From a virus: a stretch of DNA of 20,625 nucleotides. Shown here piece by piece: positions 7,945 to 15,691 of this stretch (the stretch's first letter is position 1; each line of letters begins with the position of its first letter). The position numbers and the translations under genes were made by a program. The notes beneath the pieces were generated by a model. That model saw only the letters and a list, made by a program, of their open reading frames with translations. It searched no databases and was not told the origin of the DNA. The stretch covers positions 1-20,625 of IMG/VR virus record IMGVR_UViG_3300021197_001250, one strand, 5' to 3'.

Positions 7945-10299
7945 TTAAAACTGATTCATATTCAAGCCAGTCCCTAATTCATCATTACCTGCTGACTCAA
8001 ACTTTTTACTCGCTGCTTGTTTTTGCTTTTTATCTTCAACCATACCCTTGCCTTCTGCCTCTAACGCTCTTAGTTTCATATTGTACTGAAACTCTGCTTC
8101 CATTAAGTCTTTCTTTATTTGAGCTTCTTGCTGTAGCGTCTTTGCTCTAAATTCTGCTTTAGCTTGCTCTAACTGTATTTGCGACTGAGTTAATGCTTGT
8201 TGCTTTTGTGTTTCAGCCTGTGCTTGAGCTTGTGCAGTTTGTTGTTGAGCTTGTTGTTGTGCTTGAATATTTTGTTGCTGCATCGCTTGGTCTTCTTTTA
8301 CTTTTTTCTTTTCTTTTATTTTAAGAAGTTCGTTAGCAAGCTTTACATTTTTAGTATTCCTTATGTCAATAGCGTCTGATAACTTTATTATCTTTTGAGC
8401 TAAAGCCATTTGAATATTGTTTTCTAGTAGTTGTCTTTCTTCTTCGTCAGGAGCTAGTTCAATGAATATACCAAAGTCATACAGATGTAGCTCTGACATT
8501 TCTTCTAATGTAGCCACGTTGTGAACACCGATCTGTTGTAGAAAAGCATCTCTTGTTGGCGAGTACTCTAGTACATCAGATATTCTTAGTGATAATTGTT
8601 CTGCTATATCAGCAGTTAAAAACAAACCAGCTTGTAGTATATGTCTTGTCGCGGTGTTACTATTAGCTGCTGCTAGTTTTTGAACACCTACCAAAGCGTT
8701 TCTATCAGGCGTGCTACCATCTCTAGCTTCGTTCAAACCGGTTACGTCACGGATCATCTGCATGTAGTAGTTGTAGTTTGCAATAAGAGTTTGCATCTTA
8801 CCACCAGCACCTTTACCGTTTGATATTTCTTGTATAGGTACCTTACCTGGGTTTGGATCACCATCTGCAGTATATGATCTACCAATAACAGAACCTGTTT
8901 GGAAGAACATGTTTAAAGCTTCCTGAGGATTATAGTTTGTACCATTGCCCAAATCTATTTCAGCCAAACCATCAGCGTCTAAGTATACGCCATCAGGAAC
9001 CATACGAGCCATAACTTGTTGTAGCTTCAAATGTGTAAGCTGTATCATATCAGCAAAGCCGGTAATACGACTTACTATGCTTTCTATTCTACCTTGGTAC
9101 ATACGCGGAGCAACAATACTATAGTTCATTTTAACTTTAGTCATGTCACTTTTAGATCGCATCATGTTCTCTGCCATCTCCCACTTAAGTAGTTTGTCAG
9201 AGCCAATTATTGTAGCTCCTTCATACAATACTTCAACCTGTCTTGATAGCTTAGCAAAGCCACCTTGCATATCTGTAGGTGGATCAAACTGATCGTCTTT
9301 TTCTATAGCTTTTTCTCCGCCACTACCAGTTTCTTTAAGCTTGTAAACTTCGTTCATGTAAGTCTTCCAGTTAAAGTATAAAACCTCAACTTGGTTTATA
9401 TCTTGATCTCTTCTACCTTTATTGTATTCGTAAGTTCTACTATTGTTGTATTGTTGTATTTCTTCTAAATCTTCGTTTGATAAATGAGGAAACTCTTTTA
9501 CAAGCTCATTTATAGGTACTGTTTTAACTTCTCCAATATAATAGACATCGTCAAAATAAGGAGACTCTGTGTAAGAATGTACCATCCTATCAGGATCAAC
9601 GTACTCTACTTTAACACCTTCAGATGTACTAAACGTTGTTTTTACAGAGGCCATACCTAAAACAGCTAGATCATAATAAAGTCTTTTTCTAGTTAGTTCG
9701 TAGTTATTTCCTTGTAGTAATACACTTATAGCTTGCTCTTCTGCTAACTCAGTAGCTTGCTTATATGTAAGTTGCATGTGAAGTTCTAGCTCTTGCTCTG
9801 TCTCTGGTAAAGTTTCAGGATCGTTTTCTGCTAGATCCATATTGAGTTGAGCTTTAGCCACGGCGTCAAACTCTTTCATTTTCATGTCTCTAAGTACACT
9901 CTCCATATACTCAGTTCTTTTTGCCACGCCGTATGGATCTTGAGAAAATACTTTTATGTCGTAGTTTCTTTCTGTCATACCGTTAACTACAATGTCTACA
10001 AACTTAGGTATAACAGGAACTGGTTTCCAGTCTAAGTTTAAGTAGCTCAAGTCACCATTTATAGAAAGCTCGTTTTTATATTTTTGCACAGACTGCTCGC
10101 CTCTAGCGTAAAGTCTTAGGTTATGAAAGTTGTTTTTATTGCTGTAAAATCTTCCGTTACCTCTTATGTTTCCGTCTTCGTTTCTATCAAACCATTCACC
10201 TTCAATAGCAAGCGCAACTTTTAAACCATAATCGTAGCTTATTTTTTCTACATCAGGTACTACCTGACTTGGAAAATTGTTTGTGTTTCTGTAAGCCAT
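7945..10299 (-). CDS. portal protein, crAss-like type
   Basis: The 784-residue product matches the size and gene order of crAss-like portals and follows the terminase large subunit with a 2-base gap. Portals form a twelve-fold ring at one capsid vertex and serve as the DNA channel and terminase docking site. Visible parts are an N-terminal wing region (LRLYARGEQS and VPVIPKFVDIVVNGM near residues 60-110), a central stem and clip region, a long helix-rich segment MIQLTHLKLQQVMARMVPDG near 430, and a conserved patch around residue 520 with RDVTGLNEARDGSTPDRNAL, common in these portals. The last 130 residues are a Gln/Ala-rich coiled coil (many QQQ and AQA units) that could form an extended barrel into the head, as in P22. 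The ATG follows AATTAAAT, an AT-only leader within the end of the terminase gene. Confidence 0.9.
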   Translation of the reverse strand: MAYRNTNNFPSQVVPDVEKISYDYGLKVALAIEGEWFDRNEDGNIRGNGRFYSNKNNFHNLRLYARGEQSVQKYKNELSINGDLSYLNLDWKPVPVIPKFVDIVVNGMTERNYDIKVFSQDPYGVAKRTEYMESVLRDMKMKEFDAVAKAQLNMDLAENDPETLPETEQELELHMQLTYKQATELAEEQAISVLLQGNNYELTRKRLYYDLAVLGMASVKTTFSTSEGVKVEYVDPDRMVHSYTESPYFDDVYYIGEVKTVPINELVKEFPHLSNEDLEEIQQYNNSRTYEYNKGRRDQDINQVEVLYFNWKTYMNEVYKLKETGSGGEKAIEKDDQFDPPTDMQGGFAKLSRQVEVLYEGATIIGSDKLLKWEMAENMMRSKSDMTKVKMNYSIVAPRMYQGRIESIVSRITGFADMIQLTHLKLQQVMARMVPDGVYLDADGLAEIDLGNGTNYNPQEALNMFFQTGSVIGRSYTADGDPNPGKVPIQEISNGKGAGGKMQTLIANYNYYMQMIRDVTGLNEARDGSTPDRNALVGVQKLAAANSNTATRHILQAGLFLTADIAEQLSLRISDVLEYSPTRDAFLQQIGVHNVATLEEMSELHLYDFGIFIELAPDEEERQLLENNIQMALAQKIIKLSDAIDIRNTKNVKLANELLKIKEKKKVKEDQAMQQQNIQAQQQAQQQTAQAQAQAETQKQQALTQSQIQLEQAKAEFRAKTLQQEAQIKKDLMEAEFQYNMKLRALEAEGKGMVEDKKQKQAASKKFESAGNDELGTGLNMNQF

Positions 10300-10301
10300 A
10301 T

Positions 10302-12521
10302 TTAATTTTTAATTATTTTAGAGGTTACACCATCGTTACTATATTTAGATAGCGAAAAGTTTAGTGGTTTTTTTTCTTTTACGTTAACAGGTCTATACAA
10401 ATGCCTATTGCAAGCCATTATTGCTAATCCAGAACTTATAGCAGCATCAAACTTAGTTCTTTTGTTTATATCAAACTTAGCCCAGTCGTTTAACGTTTCG
10501 TTAAAATACATTGTGCCAAAGCTACCATCACTCATCAAGCCAACGTGATCGTTGATGTACATCTCAATAGCGGCAGCGTGAGCTTGCTTAATGTCTTCAC
10601 TAGAGTTTGGAATACCACCAACTTCTTTTTCAGCCACAGAAAGCTTGTTCCAAATTTTGTCTGGCCTATTCATGCTAAATCCTCTATAGCCTCTTCGCTT
10701 GAGATGATAAAGTAATCTTGGTTTATTGTTCTCTGCTAATAACGGCATGCCATAAAAAACCAATGCCATTAGTATGTCTTCAAAAAATATTTCAGCGGTT
10801 TGTGGTCTTGCAATATATTCTAAAAAAAATGTATTAGCAGGAGCAGACTCCATGCTAAATTTAGTTAATCCATGAAGAGATCCGTTGGATCCTCTACCAT
10901 CCACTGTACCACTAATATCATAGCTATCGCAGCCAAAGGCGCCCATGTGTTCATTACCTGGATACTTAACTCCATTTTTTATTATTACATTGTTTTGTAA
11001 ATTAAAATCTGGAACCCAACTAAGCTTAAATCTACCGTTAGGATCTGGATTAAAAGTTACTACTGTATCTTTAACTCCATTGGCCCATTGAAAGTTTCCT
11101 GTGTTCAACACAGCAGAGCTACCTAAGCCATCATTATAATCTATTTGTTCGTACAATTTAACTAAGTTAAATATACTATTTTTTGTTTCATCTCTAAATG
11201 CATGCTCTTCAGTTCTTGGAAACTGACGATAAAATTCGTTCAAAGCATCTTGATCTCCTTTCAAACCTTCAACCTCATTTTCCCAATGCGAGACGACACC
11301 TACGTCTATTAGTTCGCCCTGTGGCCCTCGTACATCATGACTTGGGCTATCAAAAACAGGTTGTCCGTATTCGTCAATAAATCCTTCAAAGTTCCATTCC
11401 ATTGGGATAAACAAAGAATATAAACCAGACTTTGTTTGTCCATTACGGTTTCTGCTTGTAGCATCTGAATCATTGTAAAGCTTTTTAAAATTATCACCAC
11501 CTTTGTCTAACGAATTAGACGTTGACCCCATCATGCATTTACCAACTATACGAGCACCTAGCCTTAAACAAGTTTTAGTTACTCTCCAGTTGTTTAGAAT
11601 ATTATCAGGCCTTTCCCACTTACCACTTTCATCGTGTACTAGTAGATTAAGCTTTTCTCCATCATAGCTGTTATCGCCTGTGTTTTTCCAATCAATAGTA
11701 GTATCAAGTCCAACCAGCTCTTCCTGCTTTTCGTTTGCAGTAATTTTTTTACGCGTAAACTTACTTGCAGGAACCCTATAAGCAAGTTCACTCTTAGGTC
11801 TGTCCATACCGTCTTGTATCGGTTTAAAGAAAAACGGATAGTTGACAGATATTGGTACAACTTTATCGGTAAACATTTTTTTAGCATCAGCACCACTTTT
11901 TGATAGTATTCCATATCTAGCATCACTCGATATAGTAGCTAAGTTAACAGTCTCAGCCGAGCTCATAAAAGAAAAACCACTACGCCTATTCTTTAGATAA
12001 CACATGCCATAACACCTGCTGTCAGCTTTGCAAGCTTCCCAGAATATAAAGAACAGTCTGTTAGCCTCGCGAAAGTCTGGAGCTCCAACGTCTATTTTTG
12101 ACCATTGAAGATACATATAGTGGCTACCTGTTATATATGTAGATACACCGTTATTACTAAACCAAAAGCCTTGTTCACGATTTTTAAATTCATCATCAAT
12201 AAAATCGTACCACTTTTCTTTTGATTCTTCAGGGTAGCTTCTCCAGTCAAATATACTTTTTAATTTACCTAACTCTTTAGGGTACTCAAGCCTTTTCCAC
12301 TTGTTTAATTCATTGGAGTGCACTTGCACTGGTTCCAACGGCAAAGCAACTTGCAACCCTTGTATCTCAATGATCTCACCGATTTTACCAGTTTTTGATA
12401 TAACAATGATGTCATTTTCTTTATTGTATCCATATTCCCATTTACGTTTTTTGTTAAGTCGACTTATAGTAGTTCTCTTAACTGGTTCAATAATTTTATA
12501 TAGTGTTTGATTGTAACTCAT
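10302..12521 (-). CDS. terminase large subunit (packaging ATPase and nuclease)
   Basis: This 739-residue protein is the DNA-packaging motor. An N-terminal domain holds the ATPase: a lambda-like deviant Walker A, KNRRSGFS (residues 177-184), where the conserved Lys precedes the loop and the usual GK is GF; a Walker B LLVHDE (293-298, with catalytic Glu298); and a coupling motif MGSTS (331-335). A C-terminal RNase H-like nuclease follows, with metal-ligand candidates Asp532 in GAFGCDSYD, Glu568 in FFLEYIARP and Asp692 in KFDAAISSG. The protein would bind the portal, pump DNA into the prohead with ATP and cut the concatemer. Its start overlaps the stop of the 92-residue gene by four bases (ATGA), pointing to coupled translation. 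The length fits crAss-like terminases. Confidence 0.93.
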   Translation of the reverse strand: MSYNQTLYKIIEPVKRTTISRLNKKRKWEYGYNKENDIIVISKTGKIGEIIEIQGLQVALPLEPVQVHSNELNKWKRLEYPKELGKLKSIFDWRSYPEESKEKWYDFIDDEFKNREQGFWFSNNGVSTYITGSHYMYLQWSKIDVGAPDFREANRLFFIFWEACKADSRCYGMCYLKNRRSGFSFMSSAETVNLATISSDARYGILSKSGADAKKMFTDKVVPISVNYPFFFKPIQDGMDRPKSELAYRVPASKFTRKKITANEKQEELVGLDTTIDWKNTGDNSYDGEKLNLLVHDESGKWERPDNILNNWRVTKTCLRLGARIVGKCMMGSTSNSLDKGGDNFKKLYNDSDATSRNRNGQTKSGLYSLFIPMEWNFEGFIDEYGQPVFDSPSHDVRGPQGELIDVGVVSHWENEVEGLKGDQDALNEFYRQFPRTEEHAFRDETKNSIFNLVKLYEQIDYNDGLGSSAVLNTGNFQWANGVKDTVVTFNPDPNGRFKLSWVPDFNLQNNVIIKNGVKYPGNEHMGAFGCDSYDISGTVDGRGSNGSLHGLTKFSMESAPANTFFLEYIARPQTAEIFFEDILMALVFYGMPLLAENNKPRLLYHLKRRGYRGFSMNRPDKIWNKLSVAEKEVGGIPNSSEDIKQAHAAAIEMYINDHVGLMSDGSFGTMYFNETLNDWAKFDINKRTKFDAAISSGLAIMACNRHLYRPVNVKEKKPLNFSLSKYSNDGVTSKIIKN

Positions 12522-12796
12522 TTCGATCTGCCTTCCGCGAAGCCTTTGAATGCTCTGTTTTCTTTTTCTTCTTGTGTCTTTCCTTCCAGAATATTCTCTT
12601 CCTCTTGTATGCGGTTGAGTATTTCGAATGCATCAAATATAGCTAACTTTTTAGTAGCAGCAGCGTTCTTCAATCGATCAGTAGACACATCGTCCTCTGT
12701 GTTAGTTATAATTTGCTCTTGAGCAACTTTTATTAACTCATCAACAGCTTTACGCCCAGCTAGGATTATACGTTTCTTCGTTTCCTTTATGCTCAT
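12518..12796 (-). CDS. candidate terminase small subunit or small conserved phage protein
   Basis: The 92-residue, mainly helical protein (KKRIILAGRKAVDELIKVAQ, then a stretch with LKNAAATKKLAIFDAFEILN) lies just before the terminase large subunit and overlaps its start by four bases. Small terminase subunits are short helical DNA-binding proteins in this position, so that is the best guess. I do not see an unmistakable helix-turn-helix, and the family is not certain. The ATG at 12796 follows ACAATTAAAT, the typical AT-only leader of this genome, which supports this start although it lies 47 bases inside the upstream 189-residue gene in another frame. A short helical DNA-mimic or accessory protein is an alternative. 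Confidence 0.6.
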   Translation of the reverse strand: MSIKETKKRIILAGRKAVDELIKVAQEQIITNTEDDVSTDRLKNAAATKKLAIFDAFEILNRIQEEENILEGKTQEEKENRAFKGFAEGRSK

Positions 12797-13319
12797 ATTT
12801 AATTGTAATAAATTTATTCATGACCCTATAAAGCCTTTTACCTTCTACTATAAATTCGTATTGAGAAAAAGGAGTGTATCCTACTACTTCTCCAGGTTTA
12901 TAAGTACCATCACTATATACTATCACACCTTTTGATTGGTGTTCTTTGCTTTCGTCGTAATTATCTTCACTAGTCAAAGGCTGGACAAACGAGTACCCAG
13001 GCATAGCCTTGTCTTTACATAAGAATACTTGATCAGGTGAAACTATATATTTTCCTTCTTTGAAGTAAGCTCTGCTGTTTTTTTCTTCTCCGTGCACGTT
13101 GTGCCATCTTCTGAATACGTTGTGGTGGACGATGACTTCGTCTCCAGGTGATATATCGTAATCCCCAACAATAGGGCAAGAGATAACAGTAGCTCTACGG
13201 TTAACATACTCATGGTTATACACTTCAGTGTTTAGTATTAGCTTTTTATCACCTAAAGATTTAGAGTTGTTGTATCTTTCTCCCGCTGGAGACACTACAA
13301 AACAATAAGGACTTTTCAT
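12750..13319 (-). CDS. divergent Cpn10/GroES-like protein with duplicated C-terminal half
   Basis: I read this 189-residue protein as a distant co-chaperonin. Residues 5-100 follow the GroES plan: an opening strand, a loop with a hydrophobic tripeptide GDKKLIL (23-29) where the mobile loop should be, a strand RRATVISCP, then SPGDEVIVHHN (57-67) matching the conserved VGDIVIF region, and DQVFL matching the closing strand. An insert (about 68-90) is longer than in GroES. Residues 129-175 (SKGVIVYSDG, KPGEVVGYTP, YEFIVEGKRLYRVMNKFITI) look like a second copy of the C-terminal GroES strands. The fold call is from pattern reading and could be wrong; a plain phage beta-barrel protein is the alternative. 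The start shares one base with the upstream stop (TAATG), and the 3' end overlaps the next gene by 47 bases. Confidence 0.6.
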   Translation of the reverse strand: MKSPYCFVVSPAGERYNNSKSLGDKKLILNTEVYNHEYVNRRATVISCPIVGDYDISPGDEVIVHHNVFRRWHNVHGEEKNSRAYFKEGKYIVSPDQVFLCKDKAMPGYSFVQPLTSEDNYDESKEHQSKGVIVYSDGTYKPGEVVGYTPFSQYEFIVEGKRLYRVMNKFITIKYEHKGNEETYNPSWA

Positions 13320-13549
13320 TAATACTCTAGATTATATTCAATAGATATAGCCATGTTCTTATTGAAGTCTTTCCAAGGTAAAACTGTTTTACCTTTTCTA
13401 ATGTATATAGAATACTTTTCGTCTTCTTCTAGAATATCGCAGATAGTATGCCCTCCATAGACCTCTTGGCCTACGGAGTAATGCATAGCATCTATTTTGT
13501 AGTCTTTACCTATCGTTATTTTTCTTATCAGCTTCGTTGTTATCATCAT
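13319..13549 (-). CDS. small conserved phage protein, unknown function
   Basis: The protein is small (76 residues from the ATG at 13549; 75 from the adjacent ATG at 13546) and I do not recognise its family. It is beta-rich, with MHYSVGQEVYGGHTICDILE and a lysine-rich turn before KTVLPWKDFNKNMAISIEYN. The frame is open further upstream to a TTG at 13573, but the ATG pair follows ACAATTAAATACA, the same AT-only leader seen before other genes, so I favour an ATG start. It overlaps the 3' end of the coiled-coil gene by 44 bases in another frame and hands over to the 189-residue gene with a 1-base TAATG overlap. The tight packing implies co-translation with the chaperonin-like gene. Confidence 0.6.
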   Translation of the reverse strand: MMITTKLIRKITIGKDYKIDAMHYSVGQEVYGGHTICDILEEDEKYSIYIRKGKTVLPWKDFNKNMAISIEYNLEY

Positions 13550-13811
13550 TGTATTTAATTGTACCGTCAGCAATATTTACATCGTCTGTACCGTATTGTT
13601 TTTTAAATTCTTTTTGAAGTTCTTGAATGACTTGCTGCATTTGGATTATAGCATGAAGAGCCTCGTGCTTTCGAGTTTCTATTGCACCTATATCCATTTG
13701 AGCTTTGTTTATTGAAGTGACTACCTCTCTCATCCTAGAGAGTTGTTCGTCTGTAATTTTTTCTGCACGAGCTTTTAGCTCCACAGTTTTTGGAGTTTTT
13801 CTTTTTGCCAT
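13506..13811 (-). CDS. coiled-coil protein, unknown function
   Basis: The 101-residue product starts with a basic stretch (MAKRKTPKTVELKARAEKIT) and then forms a long amphipathic helix (about residues 20-72) with heptad-like spacing of Ile, Leu, Met and Val, suggesting a coiled coil or helical hairpin. The C-terminus is hydrophilic (NDDNNEADKKNNDR) and is probably disordered; it coincides with the overlap with the next gene. No known motif is visible. The leader is three AAATT units running straight into ATGGC, with no Shine-Dalgarno. Its place between virion and chaperonin-like genes suggests an assembly role, but nothing specific can be claimed. Confidence 0.65.
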   Translation of the reverse strand: MAKRKTPKTVELKARAEKITDEQLSRMREVVTSINKAQMDIGAIETRKHEALHAIIQMQQVIQELQKEFKKQYGTDDVNIADGTIKYNDDNNEADKKNNDR

Positions 13812-13826
13812 AATTTAATTTAATTT
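13812..13826. repeat. tandem AATTT repeat in a gene leader
   Basis: Three perfect AATTT units lie immediately before the start of the 101-residue gene. A related three-unit AAATT tract lies before groEL (18387-18401). These are AT-only leaders that may keep the start codon unpaired. Confidence 0.7.
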
Positions 13827-13839
13827 AAGTTAATTGTTT

Positions 13840-14598
13840 TTATTTTTCCCAGCTAAATATACATTTAATGGGGCTTAAGTGTACTATTTCATCGCCCGAA
13901 GCAATAGCACCTACGTTGTTGGACTCTAGGACAATCGCCGAATCCGTCACGCTTAACACGGTGCCTATAGCTGTGTTAACATCGTGTATGTGTACTATGT
14001 CTCCTTTTACAAAAAACTTGTTAGGAGCCACGCCAGACGTACCTATTGACGCTGTAGTGTCGTCACTGTGCGCACCTGAGGCTGTTGTGTTCGTAGAAAA
14101 GTTATACGCAAAGTTTTGATGACCAACACAACAAACGTAAATCTTATCGTACCCAACGTTTTGTCCGTACTGAGGGCTGCTTTCCACTACGATGCTAGCC
14201 ATTTGATCCGCGGAAGCACCAGCACCCATGCTGTATACGTCCATGAAGTCTAATCTGTTTTTCACAGCTGTATCATCTAATACAACAGCGCCTATTACAT
14301 TTTCGAAATATCCAACTCCATCTGCCGTAGCGTTAGGCGTTCCTATAGAAGAAGGAGCTGTACCGTCAGCATTAGGCTTAGCAAAAAATAACTGCATAGC
14401 CCCAGCTGTGTGTGTACCTCTTAGCATAACGTTAATATCAGTAAGTTTAGCCGCGCCCCTTGGTAACTGCATCTCTTGCCAATCAAATAGTACGTCTCCT
14501 GCTGCGAAAGCTAAATCAGTTTTGTTAGATTGTATAATTTGCGCTACGTCTGTAAACGCTGGTTTAATTTCTGTTGTAAAAAATTTACTAACTGCCAT
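13840..14598 (-). CDS. probable virion (capsid-surface or decoration type) protein
   Basis: The 252-residue protein resembles a family of beta-rich proteins found in many marine phage structural clusters. It shows LPRGAAKLTDINVMLRGTHT, a segment LQ or FAKPNADGTAPSSIG around residues 70-85, YFENVIGAVVLDDTAVKNRL, and VGYDKIYVCCVGHQNFAYNF near residues 148-167. A C-terminal domain (about 190-250) contains FVKGDIVHIHDV and IVLESN, typical of small beta-barrel domains that bind virion surfaces. I infer a head decoration or head-fibre-like role; the sequence does not prove it. Its start lies one base past the holin stop codon, so the two are likely co-translated. The AT-rich leader lacks a Shine-Dalgarno. 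Confidence 0.6.
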   Translation of the reverse strand: MAVSKFFTTEIKPAFTDVAQIIQSNKTDLAFAAGDVLFDWQEMQLPRGAAKLTDINVMLRGTHTAGAMQLFFAKPNADGTAPSSIGTPNATADGVGYFENVIGAVVLDDTAVKNRLDFMDVYSMGAGASADQMASIVVESSPQYGQNVGYDKIYVCCVGHQNFAYNFSTNTTASGAHSDDTTASIGTSGVAPNKFFVKGDIVHIHDVNTAIGTVLSVTDSAIVLESNNVGAIASGDEIVHLSPIKCIFSWEK

Positions 14599-14599
14599 T

Positions 14600-15022
14600 T
14601 TATTTTTCTTTTACTTGTTCGTTTTTCTTTGAACTTCCACCGAAGAAGAAGTCTATTATTGTATTTACCTTAGCACTCATGGCGCCAAATATAGTCGATA
14701 TAAAGCTTATTTCAAATTCACCCAAGTCTATTGACTTTGTAACAAAATAATTAAACATTACAAATGTAATACCAAAATAAGCTACAGTAAATAACGTTGC
14801 TAGAACCTTTTGAATAATAGCATCGTCTTTATACATATCACGTGCAGACTTGCGATCTTCAACTTCTTTCGCAAAAGCTTCACGCTCTGCTTCAAGCATT
14901 ATTGATTTTAACGCTAGCTTAGCTTCATCTCTCTCTTTGTCAGTTGTAATTACTTTATCAAGTATTCCTTCCGCGTTATCTAATACTTTACCGAATAAAC
15001 CTCCTACTAAGTTACTTATCAT
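14600..15022 (-). CDS. holin, GTA-type 3TM family
   Basis: This 140-residue protein has the layout of the 3TM holins first described in gene transfer agents (PF11351 type). An N-terminal amphipathic segment (MISNLVGGLFGKVL) is followed by a long charged helix (about 28-62), a first clear membrane segment at residues 72-95 (VLATLFTVAYFGITFVMFNY), a second hydrophobic segment at about 104-118 (ISFISTIFGAMSA), and a final short FFFGGSSKK motif near the C-terminus, characteristic of the family. Holins open the inner membrane to release the lysis enzyme at the end of infection. No endolysin gene is recognisable nearby except possibly the small metallopeptidase-like protein two genes upstream. The start overlaps the preceding stop by one base (TAATG). 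Confidence 0.8.
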   Translation of the reverse strand: MISNLVGGLFGKVLDNAEGILDKVITTDKERDEAKLALKSIMLEAEREAFAKEVEDRKSARDMYKDDAIIQKVLATLFTVAYFGITFVMFNYFVTKSIDLGEFEISFISTIFGAMSAKVNTIIDFFFGGSSKKNEQVKEK

Positions 15023-15318
15023 TACCTACCGGTTTTTAAATTCTTTAGCTTACTTCGAAGTTGCTCTACCTTTTTTTTACCTTCAGCTTCAGATATTCTC
15101 TCATTCTCTATGTCAAAACTAGTTTCTTCAATCATAGACTCAAGTTGATTTTCTTGCTCTATACTTTTATGTTTTTGTTGCGTACTAACAGGGCCTATAT
15201 CTCCTTTTGCTACAGGTCCAGCAACTTGATCTTCCATATCTTTTTCGTGATCAACGTGTTTTTTCTTTAAAGCCGGGGCAACTGTGTCGTTACCCGGTCT
15301 TTCCATTTTAAATGCCAT
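15022..15318 (-). CDS. small charged helical protein, unknown function
   Basis: The 98-residue protein begins MAFKMERPGN and is very hydrophilic, with a likely long C-terminal helix (ENQLESMIEETSFDIENERI, then EAEGKKKVEQLRSKLKNL) that may coil. A TTG five codons further upstream extends the frame, but I chose the ATG at 15318, four bases after the stop of the metallopeptidase-like gene, because it begins MAFK like that upstream protein (MAFKL) and follows a compact gap. It overlaps the holin start by one base. It has no recognisable family. Position before the holin suggests a late, perhaps virion-linked role, as inference. Confidence 0.6.
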   Translation of the reverse strand: MAFKMERPGNDTVAPALKKKHVDHEKDMEDQVAGPVAKGDIGPVSTQQKHKSIEQENQLESMIEETSFDIENERISEAEGKKKVEQLRSKLKNLKTGR

Positions 15319-15322
15319 AGTT

Positions 15323-15691
15323 TTAGTCTTCAAATTCCCAAGGTAATTCTATATCTCCTTCTGGATACATCTCACCTTCGTAGTTAATATAACCGTCTTT
15401 TCTTTCGTACTTACCACCATCCCAATAAACATAGTCATCGTCATAATCTACTCTACCGAGTTTCATGTGGACTATATGTTTCATCTCATGCTGTAGTACT
15501 CTGTTGTATTGCTCACTATCTTTTTCTATATCACTGCTGATATATATAAGACCTTCTTTGTGAGCTTCACCCATAACTCCTTCGTCTAAGTCTTTGAACT
15601 CAACTCTAATACCACCAACCATATTTTTGTTACCACCTATGGTTAGCTTGTTATCAGTATTACCTCTTCTACTACCTAGTTTAAAAGCCAT
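15323..15691 (-). CDS. small HExxH metallopeptidase-like protein
   Basis: The 122-residue protein carries HEMKH (residues 68-72), a match to the HExxH zinc-binding and catalytic motif, preceded by a helix (SEQYNRVLQ). A third metal ligand is not certain; His75 or an Asp in the following DYDDDY stretch could serve. The C-terminal part repeats beta-hairpin units with YWDGGKYER and YINYEGEMYPEGD, suggesting a small zincin-like or anti-parallel fold. It could be a peptidase that processes virion proteins or cell-wall peptides, or a domain that only binds zinc. It starts MAFKL, shared with the next gene. Its start shares one base with the stop of the winged-helix gene, so they are coupled. Confidence 0.6.
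   Translation of the reverse strand: MAFKLGSRRGNTDNKLTIGGNKNMVGGIRVEFKDLDEGVMGEAHKEGLIYISSDIEKDSEQYNRVLQHEMKHIVHMKLGRVDYDDDYVYWDGGKYERKDGYINYEGEMYPEGDIELPWEFED

Noticed and set aside
8190-8290. Possible short tandem repeat DNA (Gln/Ala codons) in the portal gene
   Set aside because: It is a degenerate coding repeat for the Gln/Ala coiled coil, without a perfect repeat unit, so it is described with the portal gene and not as a repeat element.
14228-14632. Plus-strand open frame of 134 codons with a hydrophobic tail
   Set aside because: It is antisense to the virion protein and holin genes; its Ser/Ala-rich translation follows from the codon pattern of the other strand.
15319-15333. TTG start upstream of the 98-residue gene
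   Set aside because: It would overlap the stop of the metallopeptidase-like gene. The ATG at 15318 gives a clean 4-base gap.
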